DNA of 64,000 nt from Hymenobacter artigasi (lineage in GTDB: Bacteria > Bacteroidota > Bacteroidia > Cytophagales > Hymenobacteraceae), in contig NZ_JAAVTK010000001.1 of the NCBI RefSeq assembly GCF_012275535.1, positions 62,001-126,000 of the forward strand. Direction: 5' to 3'. This document shows positions 50,387-58,095 of the stretch, in pieces. The translations under genes and the position numbers were made by a program. Within the stretch, counting starts at the first letter, position 1, and each line of letters starts with the position of its first letter. A model generated the notes under the pieces. That model ran no database searches. It worked only from the letters and a program-made list of their open reading frames with translations, and had not been told where the DNA came from.

Positions 50387-50791
50387 ATGCAAGATTTTGG
50401 CCTGGAAATAACACCCCGCCCCGACTTGCCCGCCATTGTGGCCCGCTGGCAGCGCGAAATCACCGAATCTGAGCTGCAGCACGGCTACCTCGGCATTCTC
50501 GCCGCCGGCGATGCCCTCGGCTGCTGGCGCTGGCTGCTCGACCTGCGCCGCCGCGAAGAGCTGGCCAGCCCCGCCCTCACCAGCTGGATTAACACCGAGT
50601 TCTTCCCGCGGCTGCGGCAGCGCTACCCCGCGCCCGTTCGCATTGCCTTTCTCATTTCGCCCCTGCGCGCCGCCATCGAGCAAACGGCCAGCTCCGCCGC
50701 CGCCCTCAGCTCCGCCTCGCACCCCGGGCAGGACTACCAAACGGCCCTGTTCACCGACGAAGCCACCGCCTACCGTTGGCTTGCCCAATGA
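50387..50791 (+). CDS. Small conserved-looking protein of unknown function
   Basis: 134 residues, no signal or membrane segment. Trp- and Arg-rich helices (GCWRWLLDLRRREELA, SWINTEFFPRLRQRYP), then a hydrophobic strand (RIAFLISPLRAAIEQT) and an Ala/Ser-rich turn. No family recognised. The ATG at 50387 is divergent from the MFS gene. Codon bias matches the genome, so it is likely real, but no function can be suggested. Confidence 0.55.
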   Translation: MQDFGLEITPRPDLPAIVARWQREITESELQHGYLGILAAGDALGCWRWLLDLRRREELASPALTSWINTEFFPRLRQRYPAPVRIAFLISPLRAAIEQTASSAAALSSASHPGQDYQTALFTDEATAYRWLAQ

Positions 50792-50947
50792 GCTGCTTTA
50801 CAGGCAACCCAAATTATTATACCTGCTTCGGAAACTTTTTTTCAGAAAATCGCCTGGGCAATTCCCCTCAAAAACGGCTTAGATGAAGTTTTGAGGAAGG
50901 TTGCGCCAGATTCCCAAAAAGATTGTGGCATTTTTCCACCAAAGGCT

Positions 50948-50979
50948 ATTGCGTAAGTGGATTCTATTTCTCTACATTT
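50948..50979 (+). promoter_or_regulatory. Bacteroidota promoter before the ECF sigma gene
   Basis: TTG at 50948-50950, 21 nt, TACATTTG at 50972-50979, an exact match to TAnnTTTG. The start codon is about 110 nt downstream, leaving a long 5' leader. The rest of 50792-51090 shows nothing else. Confidence 0.7.
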
Positions 50980-51090
50980 GGTCTGATTCTAGCGGGGTAA
51001 AACCTACCACCGCCCGTCGCTCCCAGTTTTTTTCTCGGTAACTGCATACTATGGCATAAAGCTCTACGTTCTCCTATTCCGTAGCCCTTT

Positions 51091-51729
51091 ATGGACCTCA
51101 TGCAACCGAGCGACTCCGCGCTCATCTCGCTCTACCTGGCCGGCCAGGAATCCGCCTTCGCTATCCTCCTGGAGCGGCATCGCAGTCGTGTGTTCACGAC
51201 CATCCTCCTCATCGTGCGCGACGAGGACATGGCCGAGGACCTGTTGCAGGACACATTCATCAAGGCCATCCATACCATGAAAAGTGGCCGCTACAACGAG
51301 GAGGGCAAGTTTGCGCCCTGGATTTGCCGCATCGCGCACAACCTGGCCATCGACTCGTTCCGGCGTGGTAAGCGCGTGCCCCACATCAGCCTCACCGATA
51401 ACGAACGGTTAAACAACACCCTCACCATTGCCGACGACGGCCCGGACGATATTCTCGCCCGCGAAGAAACCCACAGCCGCCTCCGGGCGTTAATCCAGGA
51501 GCTGCCCGCCGCCCAGAAGGAGGTGTTGCTCATGCGCCATTACGGCGATATGAGCTTCCAGGAGATTGCCGACGCCACCGGCGTGAGCATCAACACGGCG
51601 CTGGGGCGGATGCGCTATGCGCTGATAAACCTGCGGAAAAAGATGACCGCAAATTCTCTGCATCACTATGATTCAAACCTTACCCCATTCGACACTGCTC
51701 CAGTATGTGTACAACGAATTGCCGGTTGA
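51091..51729 (+). CDS. ECF-type RNA polymerase sigma factor
   Basis: 212 residues. Region 2 (FAILLERHRSRVFTTILL, DEDMAEDLLQDTFIKAI, PWICRIAHNLAIDSFRR) and region 4 (LPAAQKEVLLMRHYGDMSFQ, EIADATGVSINTALGRM) are complete. An extra C-terminal tail of about 25 residues (after NLRKKMTAN) overlaps the next gene. It directs transcription of an unknown set. A perfect primary-type promoter lies upstream. The stop codon is 62 nt inside the following small gene, so the two are translationally linked. Confidence 0.93.
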   Translation: MDLMQPSDSALISLYLAGQESAFAILLERHRSRVFTTILLIVRDEDMAEDLLQDTFIKAIHTMKSGRYNEEGKFAPWICRIAHNLAIDSFRRGKRVPHISLTDNERLNNTLTIADDGPDDILAREETHSRLRALIQELPAAQKEVLLMRHYGDMSFQEIADATGVSINTALGRMRYALINLRKKMTANSLHHYDSNLTPFDTAPVCVQRIAG

Positions 51730-51898
51730 AAGGCAGCGCGAGGTAGAGGAGGCATTGCAGCACGACCCGGACTTGGCCGCGAGCTGCGCCGACCTCCTTT
51801 TGGCCCAGCGGGCGCTCGACGGTGTCCGTCGCGAACCCCGGCCCGAAACCTCCGAGGCCATTTTGCGCTACTCGCGCACTTTCTTGAGCAAGTCCTGA
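51668..51898 (+). CDS. Small protein overlapping the sigma factor, possible anti-sigma-like partner
   Basis: 76 residues, starting at ATG 51668 inside the sigma gene (62-nt overlap, different frame). The sequence LLQYVYNELPVERQREVEEA, LQHDPDLAASCADLLLAQRA resembles the N-terminal helical part of anti-sigma factors that begin with a short zinc-finger-like helix bundle, but it lacks the HxxxCxxC zinc motif and any membrane segment. It is probably a small soluble modulator of the sigma factor; this is inferred from overlap and similarity only. Confidence 0.65.
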   Translation: MIQTLPHSTLLQYVYNELPVERQREVEEALQHDPDLAASCADLLLAQRALDGVRREPRPETSEAILRYSRTFLSKS

Positions 51899-51962
51899 GC
51901 CCCTTTAATTTTTTGTGGCGGCCGCTGCATACTCCGCGCTGGCGGAGTTAGGCATTTTGCGG

Positions 51963-52051
51963 CTGTCCTGCTGAACGCAGTGAAGCACCTCATCGCGCAA
52001 GGACGACTTGTTCTGGCGTGATGAGGTGCTTCACTGCGTTCAGCAGGACAG
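51963..52051. repeat. Long-armed inverted repeat, GTCCTGCTGAAC variant
   Basis: Perfect 31-base arms: CTGTCCTGCTGAACGCAGTG plus AAGCACCTCAT and its reverse complement. It aligns with the GTCATGCTGAGC superfamily but with several substitutions, all present in both arms. The right arm ends 27 nt before the -7 promoter element of nth. Confidence 0.9.
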
Positions 52052-52077
52052 GCGGGAGGAGGTAATTGCAACCACCC

Positions 52078-52085
52078 TACTTTTG
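52078..52085 (+). promoter_or_regulatory. Likely -7 element of the nth promoter
   Basis: TACTTTTG matches TAnnTTTG exactly, 24 nt before the ATG. No TTG at the expected distance is visible; the region there is the end of the inverted repeat. Confidence 0.45.
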
Positions 52086-52108
52086 TGCCTCCCCTACTCT
52101 CCCACCGC

Positions 52109-52786
52109 ATGACTCGCGCCAACCGGTTCCGCTACTTCCTCGACTACTTCACCACCAACTTCCCGGAACCCAAAACCGAGCTGGCCTACGGCAATCCGTA
52201 TGAGTTAATCGTGGCCGTGGTGCTGAGCGCGCAATGCACTGACAAGCGCGTGAACCTGGTGATGCCCGCGCTGCTGGCCGAATTCCCCACCGCCGCGCAC
52301 CTCGGCGCGGCCACCGCCGATGATATTTTCCCCTTCATCCGCAGTGTTTCCTATCCGAACAACAAGGCCAAGCACCTAGCCGGCCTGGGCCGCATGCTCA
52401 CCGAAGATTTCGGCGGCGAAGTACCCAGCGTAATCGAGGAGCTTCAACGCCTGCCCGGGGTGGGCCGCAAAACGGCCAACGTGGTGGTCTCCGTCATCTA
52501 CAACCAGCCGGCAATGGCCGTTGACACCCACGTTTTCCGGGTGTCGCACCGCCTGGGCCTCGTGCCCAAAACCGCCACCACGCCCCTGGCCGTGGAGAAG
52601 GCGCTGGTGCGCTACATCCCCGAGGAGCTCATTGCTAAAGCCCATCACTGGCTTATTCTGCACGGCCGCTACATCTGCGTAGCCCGCTCGCCGAAATGCG
52701 AAATATGCCCGCTTTCGGCCAGCTGCGCCTACTTTGAAAAGCATTTCAGCAAAGAACTCGCTTACGTGCCAATCTCCAAAAAATAG
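52109..52786 (+). CDS. nth: Endonuclease III
   Basis: 225 residues. DNA glycosylase/AP lyase removing oxidised pyrimidines. HhH-GPD motif LPGVGRKTANVVVSV contains the catalytic Lys, and the Asp is in AVDTHVFRVSHR. The [4Fe-4S] cluster Cys pattern C-x6-C-x2-C-x5-C is complete (CVARSPKCEICPLSASC). A C-terminal tail KHFSKELAYVPISKK follows. The ATG at 52109 is preferred over a GTG at 52085 that overlaps the promoter element. Confidence 0.95.
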   Translation: MTRANRFRYFLDYFTTNFPEPKTELAYGNPYELIVAVVLSAQCTDKRVNLVMPALLAEFPTAAHLGAATADDIFPFIRSVSYPNNKAKHLAGLGRMLTEDFGGEVPSVIEELQRLPGVGRKTANVVVSVIYNQPAMAVDTHVFRVSHRLGLVPKTATTPLAVEKALVRYIPEELIAKAHHWLILHGRYICVARSPKCEICPLSASCAYFEKHFSKELAYVPISKK

Positions 52787-52885
52787 CGCTCAGCTGCTAT
52801 ACGTGCACTTTTAGCAGGCAGTTTAGCACACAAAGTTCAATTACCAGTTCTAGAAAGCACAAAGAGCTTTCACTGCAGTATAAAA

Positions 52886-54088
52886 TCAGCTTGCGGCCGC
52901 TTCCAGCAGCTGTTGCACCTGCGCGGCCATCCGTTGGCGGTCAAATTGCTGCCTGGCGAGGGCGTAGCCATTTGCACCGGCATGGGCCAGTGCTTCCGGC
53001 TGGTGCAGCAGGGTTTGGAGCTGCTCGGCCAGCGCCGGGGCATCACCGGCCGGCACGTACCAACCGCAGGCATGCTGCTCCACCAGCGCTTTGGTCCAAC
53101 CTGCGTTGGTCACCACTACCGGTGTGCCCACGGCCAATGAGTCGTACAGTTTCGCCGGCGAATTGGAATCCAGCACCGGCAAACCCAAGAACGAAACCAC
53201 CGAAACATCGGCCAGCGCAAACCAGCGGAATACCTCGTGGCGGGCCTGCCCCCGCACCAGCCGGATGCGCCCCGGCCAGCGCGCCGCCGCCGCCGCAATC
53301 AACGGCTCGAAAAACCCGTGCCCCAGAAACAGCCACACCACTTCATCACTGGCCGCCACCATCGTTTCGGCCGCCGCTACCAGCGTTGGGATGTCATTGG
53401 CCCGCCCAAAGGTGCCCGCGTACAGCACCACGCGCTTGCCGGCCAGGCCCTGCTCCTGCCGCAGCAGTTGCACGGCGGCGGGCGTAGCGCGGGCGGCCAA
53501 TTCCAGGTCGGTACCATTGAGCACGGTGGTCACTTTCGCGGCCGGAATACCCAAATCGGTTACGTAGCGCGCCATGTCGGGCGAGAGCGGCAGGATGTGC
53601 CGGGCACTTTTATACAGCCGCTTTTCCAGCTGATAAAGCTGCTGCCGGGCCAGTGCCGTGGGCACCGCCCCCATCGCAATGGGGAACGCCGGCCACAAAT
53701 CCTGCACCTCGAACACCCACGGCACCCGCCGCCAGCGCGCCACCTGCGCCGCCGCCCAGGCCGCAGTCAGCGGCGTGCTAATTCCCCAAATCACGTCCGG
53801 CTTGTCAATCCGCAGCCCCTCGCGCACGGCCCACGCCGCATAGTGCCCAAAGGCCAGCACCCGCCGGGCCGGGCCCATTTTATTATCATACCGCACTTCA
53901 GCTTCACGAATCTCCACCCCTTCCGGCACCCAGGGAAATTCCTGCGTCAGCCGCTGGCTTTTCCAGGCGGGCGTGGTCAGCAGCGTTACCCGGTGCGTTT
54001 TGGCAATGTGGGCCAGCAGCGCATAGTGCCGGCTGGTGGCCGGGCAGTCGGGGTTGGTGTGGTACTGACTGAAAACGGCGATGTGCAT
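52886..54088 (-). CDS. Family 4-type glycosyltransferase (WbuB/WcaI-like)
   Basis: 400 residues. GT-B fold: N-terminal acceptor domain (FSQYHTNPDCPATSRHYALL, DVIWGISTPLTAAWAA) and C-terminal nucleotide-sugar domain (VVLYAGTFGRANDIPTLVAA, SPAKLYDSLAVGTPVVVTNA with the E/D-containing nucleotide-binding loop replaced by DSNSPAKLYD). It likely adds a sugar to a cell-surface polysaccharide at the cytoplasmic face. It is isolated from other polysaccharide genes. Its ATG is at 54086-54088; an inverted repeat separates it from gldB. Confidence 0.87.
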   Translation of the reverse strand: MHIAVFSQYHTNPDCPATSRHYALLAHIAKTHRVTLLTTPAWKSQRLTQEFPWVPEGVEIREAEVRYDNKMGPARRVLAFGHYAAWAVREGLRIDKPDVIWGISTPLTAAWAAAQVARWRRVPWVFEVQDLWPAFPIAMGAVPTALARQQLYQLEKRLYKSARHILPLSPDMARYVTDLGIPAAKVTTVLNGTDLELAARATPAAVQLLRQEQGLAGKRVVLYAGTFGRANDIPTLVAAAETMVAASDEVVWLFLGHGFFEPLIAAAAARWPGRIRLVRGQARHEVFRWFALADVSVVSFLGLPVLDSNSPAKLYDSLAVGTPVVVTNAGWTKALVEQHACGWYVPAGDAPALAEQLQTLLHQPEALAHAGANGYALARQQFDRQRMAAQVQQLLEAAAS

Positions 54089-54090
54089 AG

Positions 54091-54187
54091 GCGGTGAGGT
54101 AGTGAAATGGTGAGGTGGTGATTTTGATGTTTTATCTGGGCGTCCAGCGCTTCAAAATCACCACCTCACCATTTCACCACTTCACCG
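54091..54187. repeat. Long-armed inverted repeat, GGTGAGGTGGTGATTTTGA family
   Basis: Left arm CGGTGAGGTAGTGAAATGGT, GAGGTGGTGATTTTGA; right arm TCAAAATCACCACCTC, ACCATTTCACCACTTCACCG. It begins two bases from the glycosyltransferase ATG and its right arm overlaps the gldB TGA (54182-54184). No other copy in the window. Confidence 0.9.
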
Positions 54188-55204
54188 TTTGGGCCGGTAG
54201 TGCGAGTCGTTGAGGATACGCTGGGCATTCTTCTCGGCCATCAGGCGGCCCAGCGTCACGTCGGGATGCTCGGCTACGTACTTTCTGATGATTTGCAGGC
54301 CCACCCACTGGCCCACGCGGCCAGGGCAGGTTTTGTCAATTTCGGGCACGTTGGGCCGCTCACCCACGTATTTCTGAAGCAGAAATGGCGTGGTGGTGTA
54401 CAGCAGATTCTTTTCCAGAAAGTGAGCCCACACCCGGCCTTCGTTCGCATCGAGGCCCAGCATCTCGCGCCGGGTATAGCCCATCAGCACCGAGTCGGGG
54501 GTGCAGGGCAGTACCAGACTGGCAAAGTAGAGCGACTTGCCGGCATGCACCATCGCGTCGAGCATGCTATTGGCAGTTAGCTCGTGCTTATTGTACTTGC
54601 TGGCCACGTCCTGGGCCAGCAGCGGCATGAGGCCAGCGGGCGTGTAGCGGCGCAGCATGTACTGCGGCAGGTCGGGTCGCTTGCTGGCCTTGGGGCCGAT
54701 AAACCAGTCCAGGCTCATCACCAGCAGGCTGTCATTCACGTAGATATCCTTCGCCAGAAAGCCGCTGACGTACGTCACCGTGGGCGGCACCCGGAAATCG
54801 GGAAAGTAATAATGCACCCGCCGGAACATCTCGCCCAGGTCGTGGCGCAAGGCGGCGCTATCGGGGAAGGCGGCGGCCGTTTCGCGGCCCACCTTCTGCA
54901 AGGCCGGGTTGGTAGCGAGCTGTACCAGACTGCCTTCCAGCTCTTTTTCGGTGGCCGGCTGCCGCTGCAAGTAGTAGCGCGCAAAGGCTGGGTGGGCATC
55001 CATAAACTGCTGCGCCTGCGCGGGCGTCTTCAGCTGGAAAAAAGCCGGCTCCAGCCGTTGTACCTGCACAGATACGGCCGCCGCATCCTCGGCAGCATCG
55101 GGACGGCAGCCTTCGGCCGGGCCGCTTTTGCAGCCACCAAGGCTTAGGCCGGCTCCTAAAAAGATGGGCAGCCAGCGCCGCCAGGCAAAATTATTCGTAT
55201 TCAC
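54182..55204 (-). CDS. gldB: Gliding motility lipoprotein GldB
   Basis: 340 residues. Lipobox LSLGGC (acylated Cys near residue 25). The GldB-type sequence is seen at HYYFPDFRVPPTVTYVSGF, DLPQYMLRRYTPAGLMPLLA and the C-terminal DKTCPGRVGQWVGLQIIRKY with IL..SHYRPKR. GldB is a membrane lipoprotein needed for gliding in Flavobacterium and is broadly conserved in the phylum; its biochemical role is unclear. It starts with GTG at 55202-55204. It is divergent from a porin-family gene. T9SS cargo elsewhere in this window fits an organism with gliding/T9SS machinery. Confidence 0.85.
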   Translation of the reverse strand: MNTNNFAWRRWLPIFLGAGLSLGGCKSGPAEGCRPDAAEDAAAVSVQVQRLEPAFFQLKTPAQAQQFMDAHPAFARYYLQRQPATEKELEGSLVQLATNPALQKVGRETAAAFPDSAALRHDLGEMFRRVHYYFPDFRVPPTVTYVSGFLAKDIYVNDSLLVMSLDWFIGPKASKRPDLPQYMLRRYTPAGLMPLLAQDVASKYNKHELTANSMLDAMVHAGKSLYFASLVLPCTPDSVLMGYTRREMLGLDANEGRVWAHFLEKNLLYTTTPFLLQKYVGERPNVPEIDKTCPGRVGQWVGLQIIRKYVAEHPDVTLGRLMAEKNAQRILNDSHYRPKR

Positions 55205-55283
55205 GCACGTTACTTTGAGGTAAAATTAGCCAAAACCTGTTGGCTGCCGGCTGTTGCCAGCGGCAATAGAACGATAAACCCCT

Positions 55284-55958
55284 ATGAAAAAATTACTGCT
55301 CGCGCTTTTCACCCTCGCCGCTACCATTGGCAGCGCCTCGGCCCAGGTCGAAATTGGCCTGAAAGTTTCGCCCTCCATCACCAGCCTGCGGGCCGAATCT
55401 ACCTCCGAAAACAATTTTGCCAGCGATGGCAGTAAAGTAAGCTTCGGCGGCGGCTTGGTGGTTGATTACTTTTTTGGCGAAAATTACGCTTTCAGCACCG
55501 GCTTGCTGCTTACGGGCAAAGGTGGCACCATCCGCTACAACGAAGCATCGCCCAGCACATTGGCGGTCCAGCAAAAAATCACCATGCAATACCTGGAGTT
55601 GCCCCTCACCGTCAAGCTCTTCACCAACGAGATTGCGCCCGCTACGCGCTTGTACTTCCAGGTTGGCGGCTCGGTGAATGTACCCATCGGCACGCGCATC
55701 GACGGCAATAAATTCTACAAAGACCCCGCCACCGGCAACGAAAATAAGGCCAGCGACTACGTCTACTTCATCGATGCCGATGCCCTGGCCGCCATAGGAG
55801 CCGAGTATCAATTGGGCAAAAGCACCAAGGTTTTTGCCGGTATCCGCTACAATCGTGGCCTGGTCGATATCGACCATTACTACGAGAGCAACCGTAAATT
55901 CAAAGACGTAACCATCAAAAACAGCGGCGTTGCGCTGGATTTAGGCATTAAATTCTAA
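55284..55958 (+). CDS. Outer-membrane beta-barrel protein (PorT-like family)
   Basis: 224 residues. A signal peptide (LLLALFTLAATIGSASAQ) precedes about eight amphipathic strands: VEIGLKVSPSITSLRA, LVVDYFFGENYAFSTGLLLT, ITMQYLELPLTVKLFT, and final strand GVALDLGIKF ending in an aromatic residue as expected for BamA-inserted barrels. The family is common in Bacteroidota (annotated porin family or PorT). Function unknown. The ATG at 55284 follows gldB divergently. A two-way terminator follows. Confidence 0.82.
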   Translation: MKKLLLALFTLAATIGSASAQVEIGLKVSPSITSLRAESTSENNFASDGSKVSFGGGLVVDYFFGENYAFSTGLLLTGKGGTIRYNEASPSTLAVQQKITMQYLELPLTVKLFTNEIAPATRLYFQVGGSVNVPIGTRIDGNKFYKDPATGNENKASDYVYFIDADALAAIGAEYQLGKSTKVFAGIRYNRGLVDIDHYYESNRKFKDVTIKNSGVALDLGIKF

Positions 55959-56025
55959 CCTCAGCGTGAGTGGATTGCAGTGGATGAAACTATTTTTTTG
56001 TGGTGCTGCCCTGTTCCATTTCTCC

Positions 56026-56067
56026 AAATAAAAAGCGGCTGCTCGATTGAGCAGCCGCTTTTTATTT
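56026..56067. terminator. Bidirectional terminator between porin and rng genes
   Basis: AAATAAAAAGCGGCTGCTC, loop GATT, GAGCAGCCGCTTTTTATTT. Perfect stem with T-runs on both strands, placed between convergent genes. Confidence 0.92.
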
Positions 56068-56144
56068 GTCCTATGAACTGATGACGGCATTGGATATGAA
56101 CCACAAAAACCCGTTCAATCCGCTGCAATCCGCTCACGTTGAGG

Positions 56145-57752
56145 TCAGTCCACTATTTCCACCTCACGGTCCTGCAAACGGCTCATGGCGGCGGCCGACG
56201 AGCGCAGCTGGATTTCCTCGCCCCGCTCGTCTTCGATGCGGTAGTCGGTGAGGCCCAGGCTGCTGTCATTCACCACTTTCACCCATTTGTAGTACTTGAG
56301 GTACCACTTCATCTGGCGCGAAATCAGGCCTTTGGTGTAGTAGGCATACAGGAACGGGTGCACCGACAGCGTGATGCCCGACTGGTTCTGGTTCACCAGC
56401 AGGTCGTCGATGCTGTTGTCGATATCGTCCGTCACCTGGATGGAGGCCGAAATCTTGCCCGTGCCGCCGCAGGTGGGGCACACCTCGCCGGTCACAATGT
56501 TCTCGGCCGGCCGCACCCGCTGGCGGGTGATTTGCAGCAGGCCGAACTTGGTGATGGGCAACACGGTGTACTTCGCCTTGTCGAGCTTCATCACGTCGCG
56601 CACGGCGTCTTCCACCTTCTTGCGGCTTTCGCCCGAGCGCATGTCAATGAAATCGACCACGATGATGCCGCCCATGTCACGCAGACGCAACTGACGAGCC
56701 ACCTCTTTGGCAGCCAGCATATTAATCATCAGCGCGGTAGCTTCCTGGTCGTTCTCCTGGTTGCTCTTGCTACCCGAATTCACGTCGATAACGTGCAGGG
56801 CTTCGGTGTGCTCGATGACGAGGTAGCCGCCACCGGGCACAGTTACAGTCTTGCCAAACAGCGTTTTCAGCTGCTTCTCAATGCCGGTTTGCTCGAAAAT
56901 CTTGATTTTTGAGTTGTGCAGCTTCAGCAGGCCCAGCCGGTCCGGCGCGATTTTTTGCAGGTAGTCCCGCATCTCATCGTACATCGCCGGAGCATCCACG
57001 GTAATGCTATCGAACGACTCGTTCAGCATATCCCGCACCATCGACGACGTACGGCCCAGCTCGCCGAGCACCTTGTCGTTGGGCTTGGCGGTGCGCAGCG
57101 TGCTGTAGAGCTGCTCCCACTTCGCCACCATGTCCTGCATATCCTTGTCAAGCTCGGCCACTTCACGTCCCTCCGCCACGGTGCGGATGATGACGCCAAA
57201 GTTTTCAGGCTTGATGCTGGCGATGAGCCGCTTGAGGCGGTCACGCTCGCCCTTGCTCACGATTTTCTTGCTGACGCTGATGGTGTTCGAAAACGGCATC
57301 AGCACGAGGTAGCGCCCGGCCATCGAAATGTCGGTGCTCACGCGGGGGCCTTTGGTCGAAATCGGCTCCTTGATGATTTGAACAACGATTTGCTGCCCTT
57401 TCTTGAACACGCTTTCCGCCTTCCCCACTTTTTCGAGGACGGGTTCAAACGTGAATTTTTCCAGCCCGGCGCTGGGCGCCCGGCCGCTCTGTACCGTGCG
57501 GGCCCACTTCGTGAACGAAGGGAATTGCTCGCCGAGGTCGCCGTAGTGCAAAAACGCGTCTTTTTCGTAGCCAATGTCTACGAAAGCTGCGTTCAGGCCG
57601 GGCATCACCTTTTTCACGGTGCCCAGGAAGATGTCGCCTACTGAGTAGTTGGTGTCGTTGCGGTCGAAGTGGTATTCAATCAGCCGCTTGTCCTGCAACA
57701 ACGCTATTCGCTCGCCTTCCTGAGTAGAATTAATGACTAATTCATTACTCAA
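56145..57752 (-). CDS. rng: Ribonuclease E/G
   Basis: 535 residues. S1-like domain (VGDIFLGTVKKVMPGLNAAF, VDIGYEKDAFLHYGDL) with catalytic region containing the metal-binding Asp residues in HVIDVNSGSKSN and IVVDFIDMRS. The zinc-link CPTCGGTGKI is near 420. It cleaves single-stranded RNA in rRNA maturation and mRNA decay. It is of RNase G length, without the long degradosome scaffold of RNase E. The adjacent minus-strand set is a COX24-type mini-gene, a TPR protein and HU. Start ATG 57750-57752. Confidence 0.95.
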   Translation of the reverse strand: MSNELVINSTQEGERIALLQDKRLIEYHFDRNDTNYSVGDIFLGTVKKVMPGLNAAFVDIGYEKDAFLHYGDLGEQFPSFTKWARTVQSGRAPSAGLEKFTFEPVLEKVGKAESVFKKGQQIVVQIIKEPISTKGPRVSTDISMAGRYLVLMPFSNTISVSKKIVSKGERDRLKRLIASIKPENFGVIIRTVAEGREVAELDKDMQDMVAKWEQLYSTLRTAKPNDKVLGELGRTSSMVRDMLNESFDSITVDAPAMYDEMRDYLQKIAPDRLGLLKLHNSKIKIFEQTGIEKQLKTLFGKTVTVPGGGYLVIEHTEALHVIDVNSGSKSNQENDQEATALMINMLAAKEVARQLRLRDMGGIIVVDFIDMRSGESRKKVEDAVRDVMKLDKAKYTVLPITKFGLLQITRQRVRPAENIVTGEVCPTCGGTGKISASIQVTDDIDNSIDDLLVNQNQSGITLSVHPFLYAYYTKGLISRQMKWYLKYYKWVKVVNDSSLGLTDYRIEDERGEEIQLRSSAAAMSRLQDREVEIVD

Positions 57753-57817
57753 AGCCTTGATTTAGTTAAAGTAACCTGCCGGTAATGCCACCAACCGCCT
57801 ACCCCGAAACCGGCAAA

Positions 57818-57850
57818 GGGAAGCCAGAACCTGACGGTTCTGGCTTCCCT
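57818..57850. terminator. Perfect GC-rich hairpin between the mini-gene and rng
   Basis: GGGAAGCCAGAACC, loop TGAC or so, GGTTCTGGCTTCCC. A 14-bp perfect stem. Only TTTG follows on the minus strand, so it may terminate weakly or protect the RNA. The rest of 57851-57966 shows nothing. Confidence 0.6.
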
Positions 57851-57966
57851 CGCGAGCCACGGGAAAAGCATCTGGCGCGGCCCCACTCGGGAGGCTACGT
57901 GAGAGATAGGCTGCTGGCTCCCTTCCCGTTAGGAAATCTGCCGGCCGCCGCTACGCCCCGTGAGGC

Positions 57967-58056
57967 TTACTTCTTCTTGTGGCGGTTCTTGCGCAGGCGC
58001 TTCTTGCGCTTGTGAGTGGCAATCTTATGACGCTTTCTTTTTTTACCGCAGGGCAT
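57967..58056 (-). CDS. 29-residue COX24/AURKAIP1-type basic protein
   Basis: Translation from ATG 58054-58056 gives MPCGKKRKRHKIATHKRKKR then LRKNRHKKK and stop. This matches the tiny AURKAIP1/COX24-domain proteins found throughout Bacteroidota. The domain occurs in mitochondrial ribosomal protein mS38 and, as I recall, in mycobacterial bS22, so a small-subunit ribosomal role is likely. It is strongly basic (nearly two thirds Lys/Arg/His), as expected for an rRNA-binding peptide. It lies between rng and the TPR gene on the same strand. Easily missed because of its size. Confidence 0.85.
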   Translation of the reverse strand: MPCGKKRKRHKIATHKRKKRLRKNRHKKK

Positions 58057-58095
58057 GATGCTTGGGGGTTAAGTTGGTGATTGGTTGTGTCGTAG

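Noticed and set aside
57785..58015. 76-codon plus-strand frame between rng and the TPR gene
   Set aside because: It overlaps, on the opposite strand, the well-supported COX24-type gene and a hairpin; translation is low complexity.
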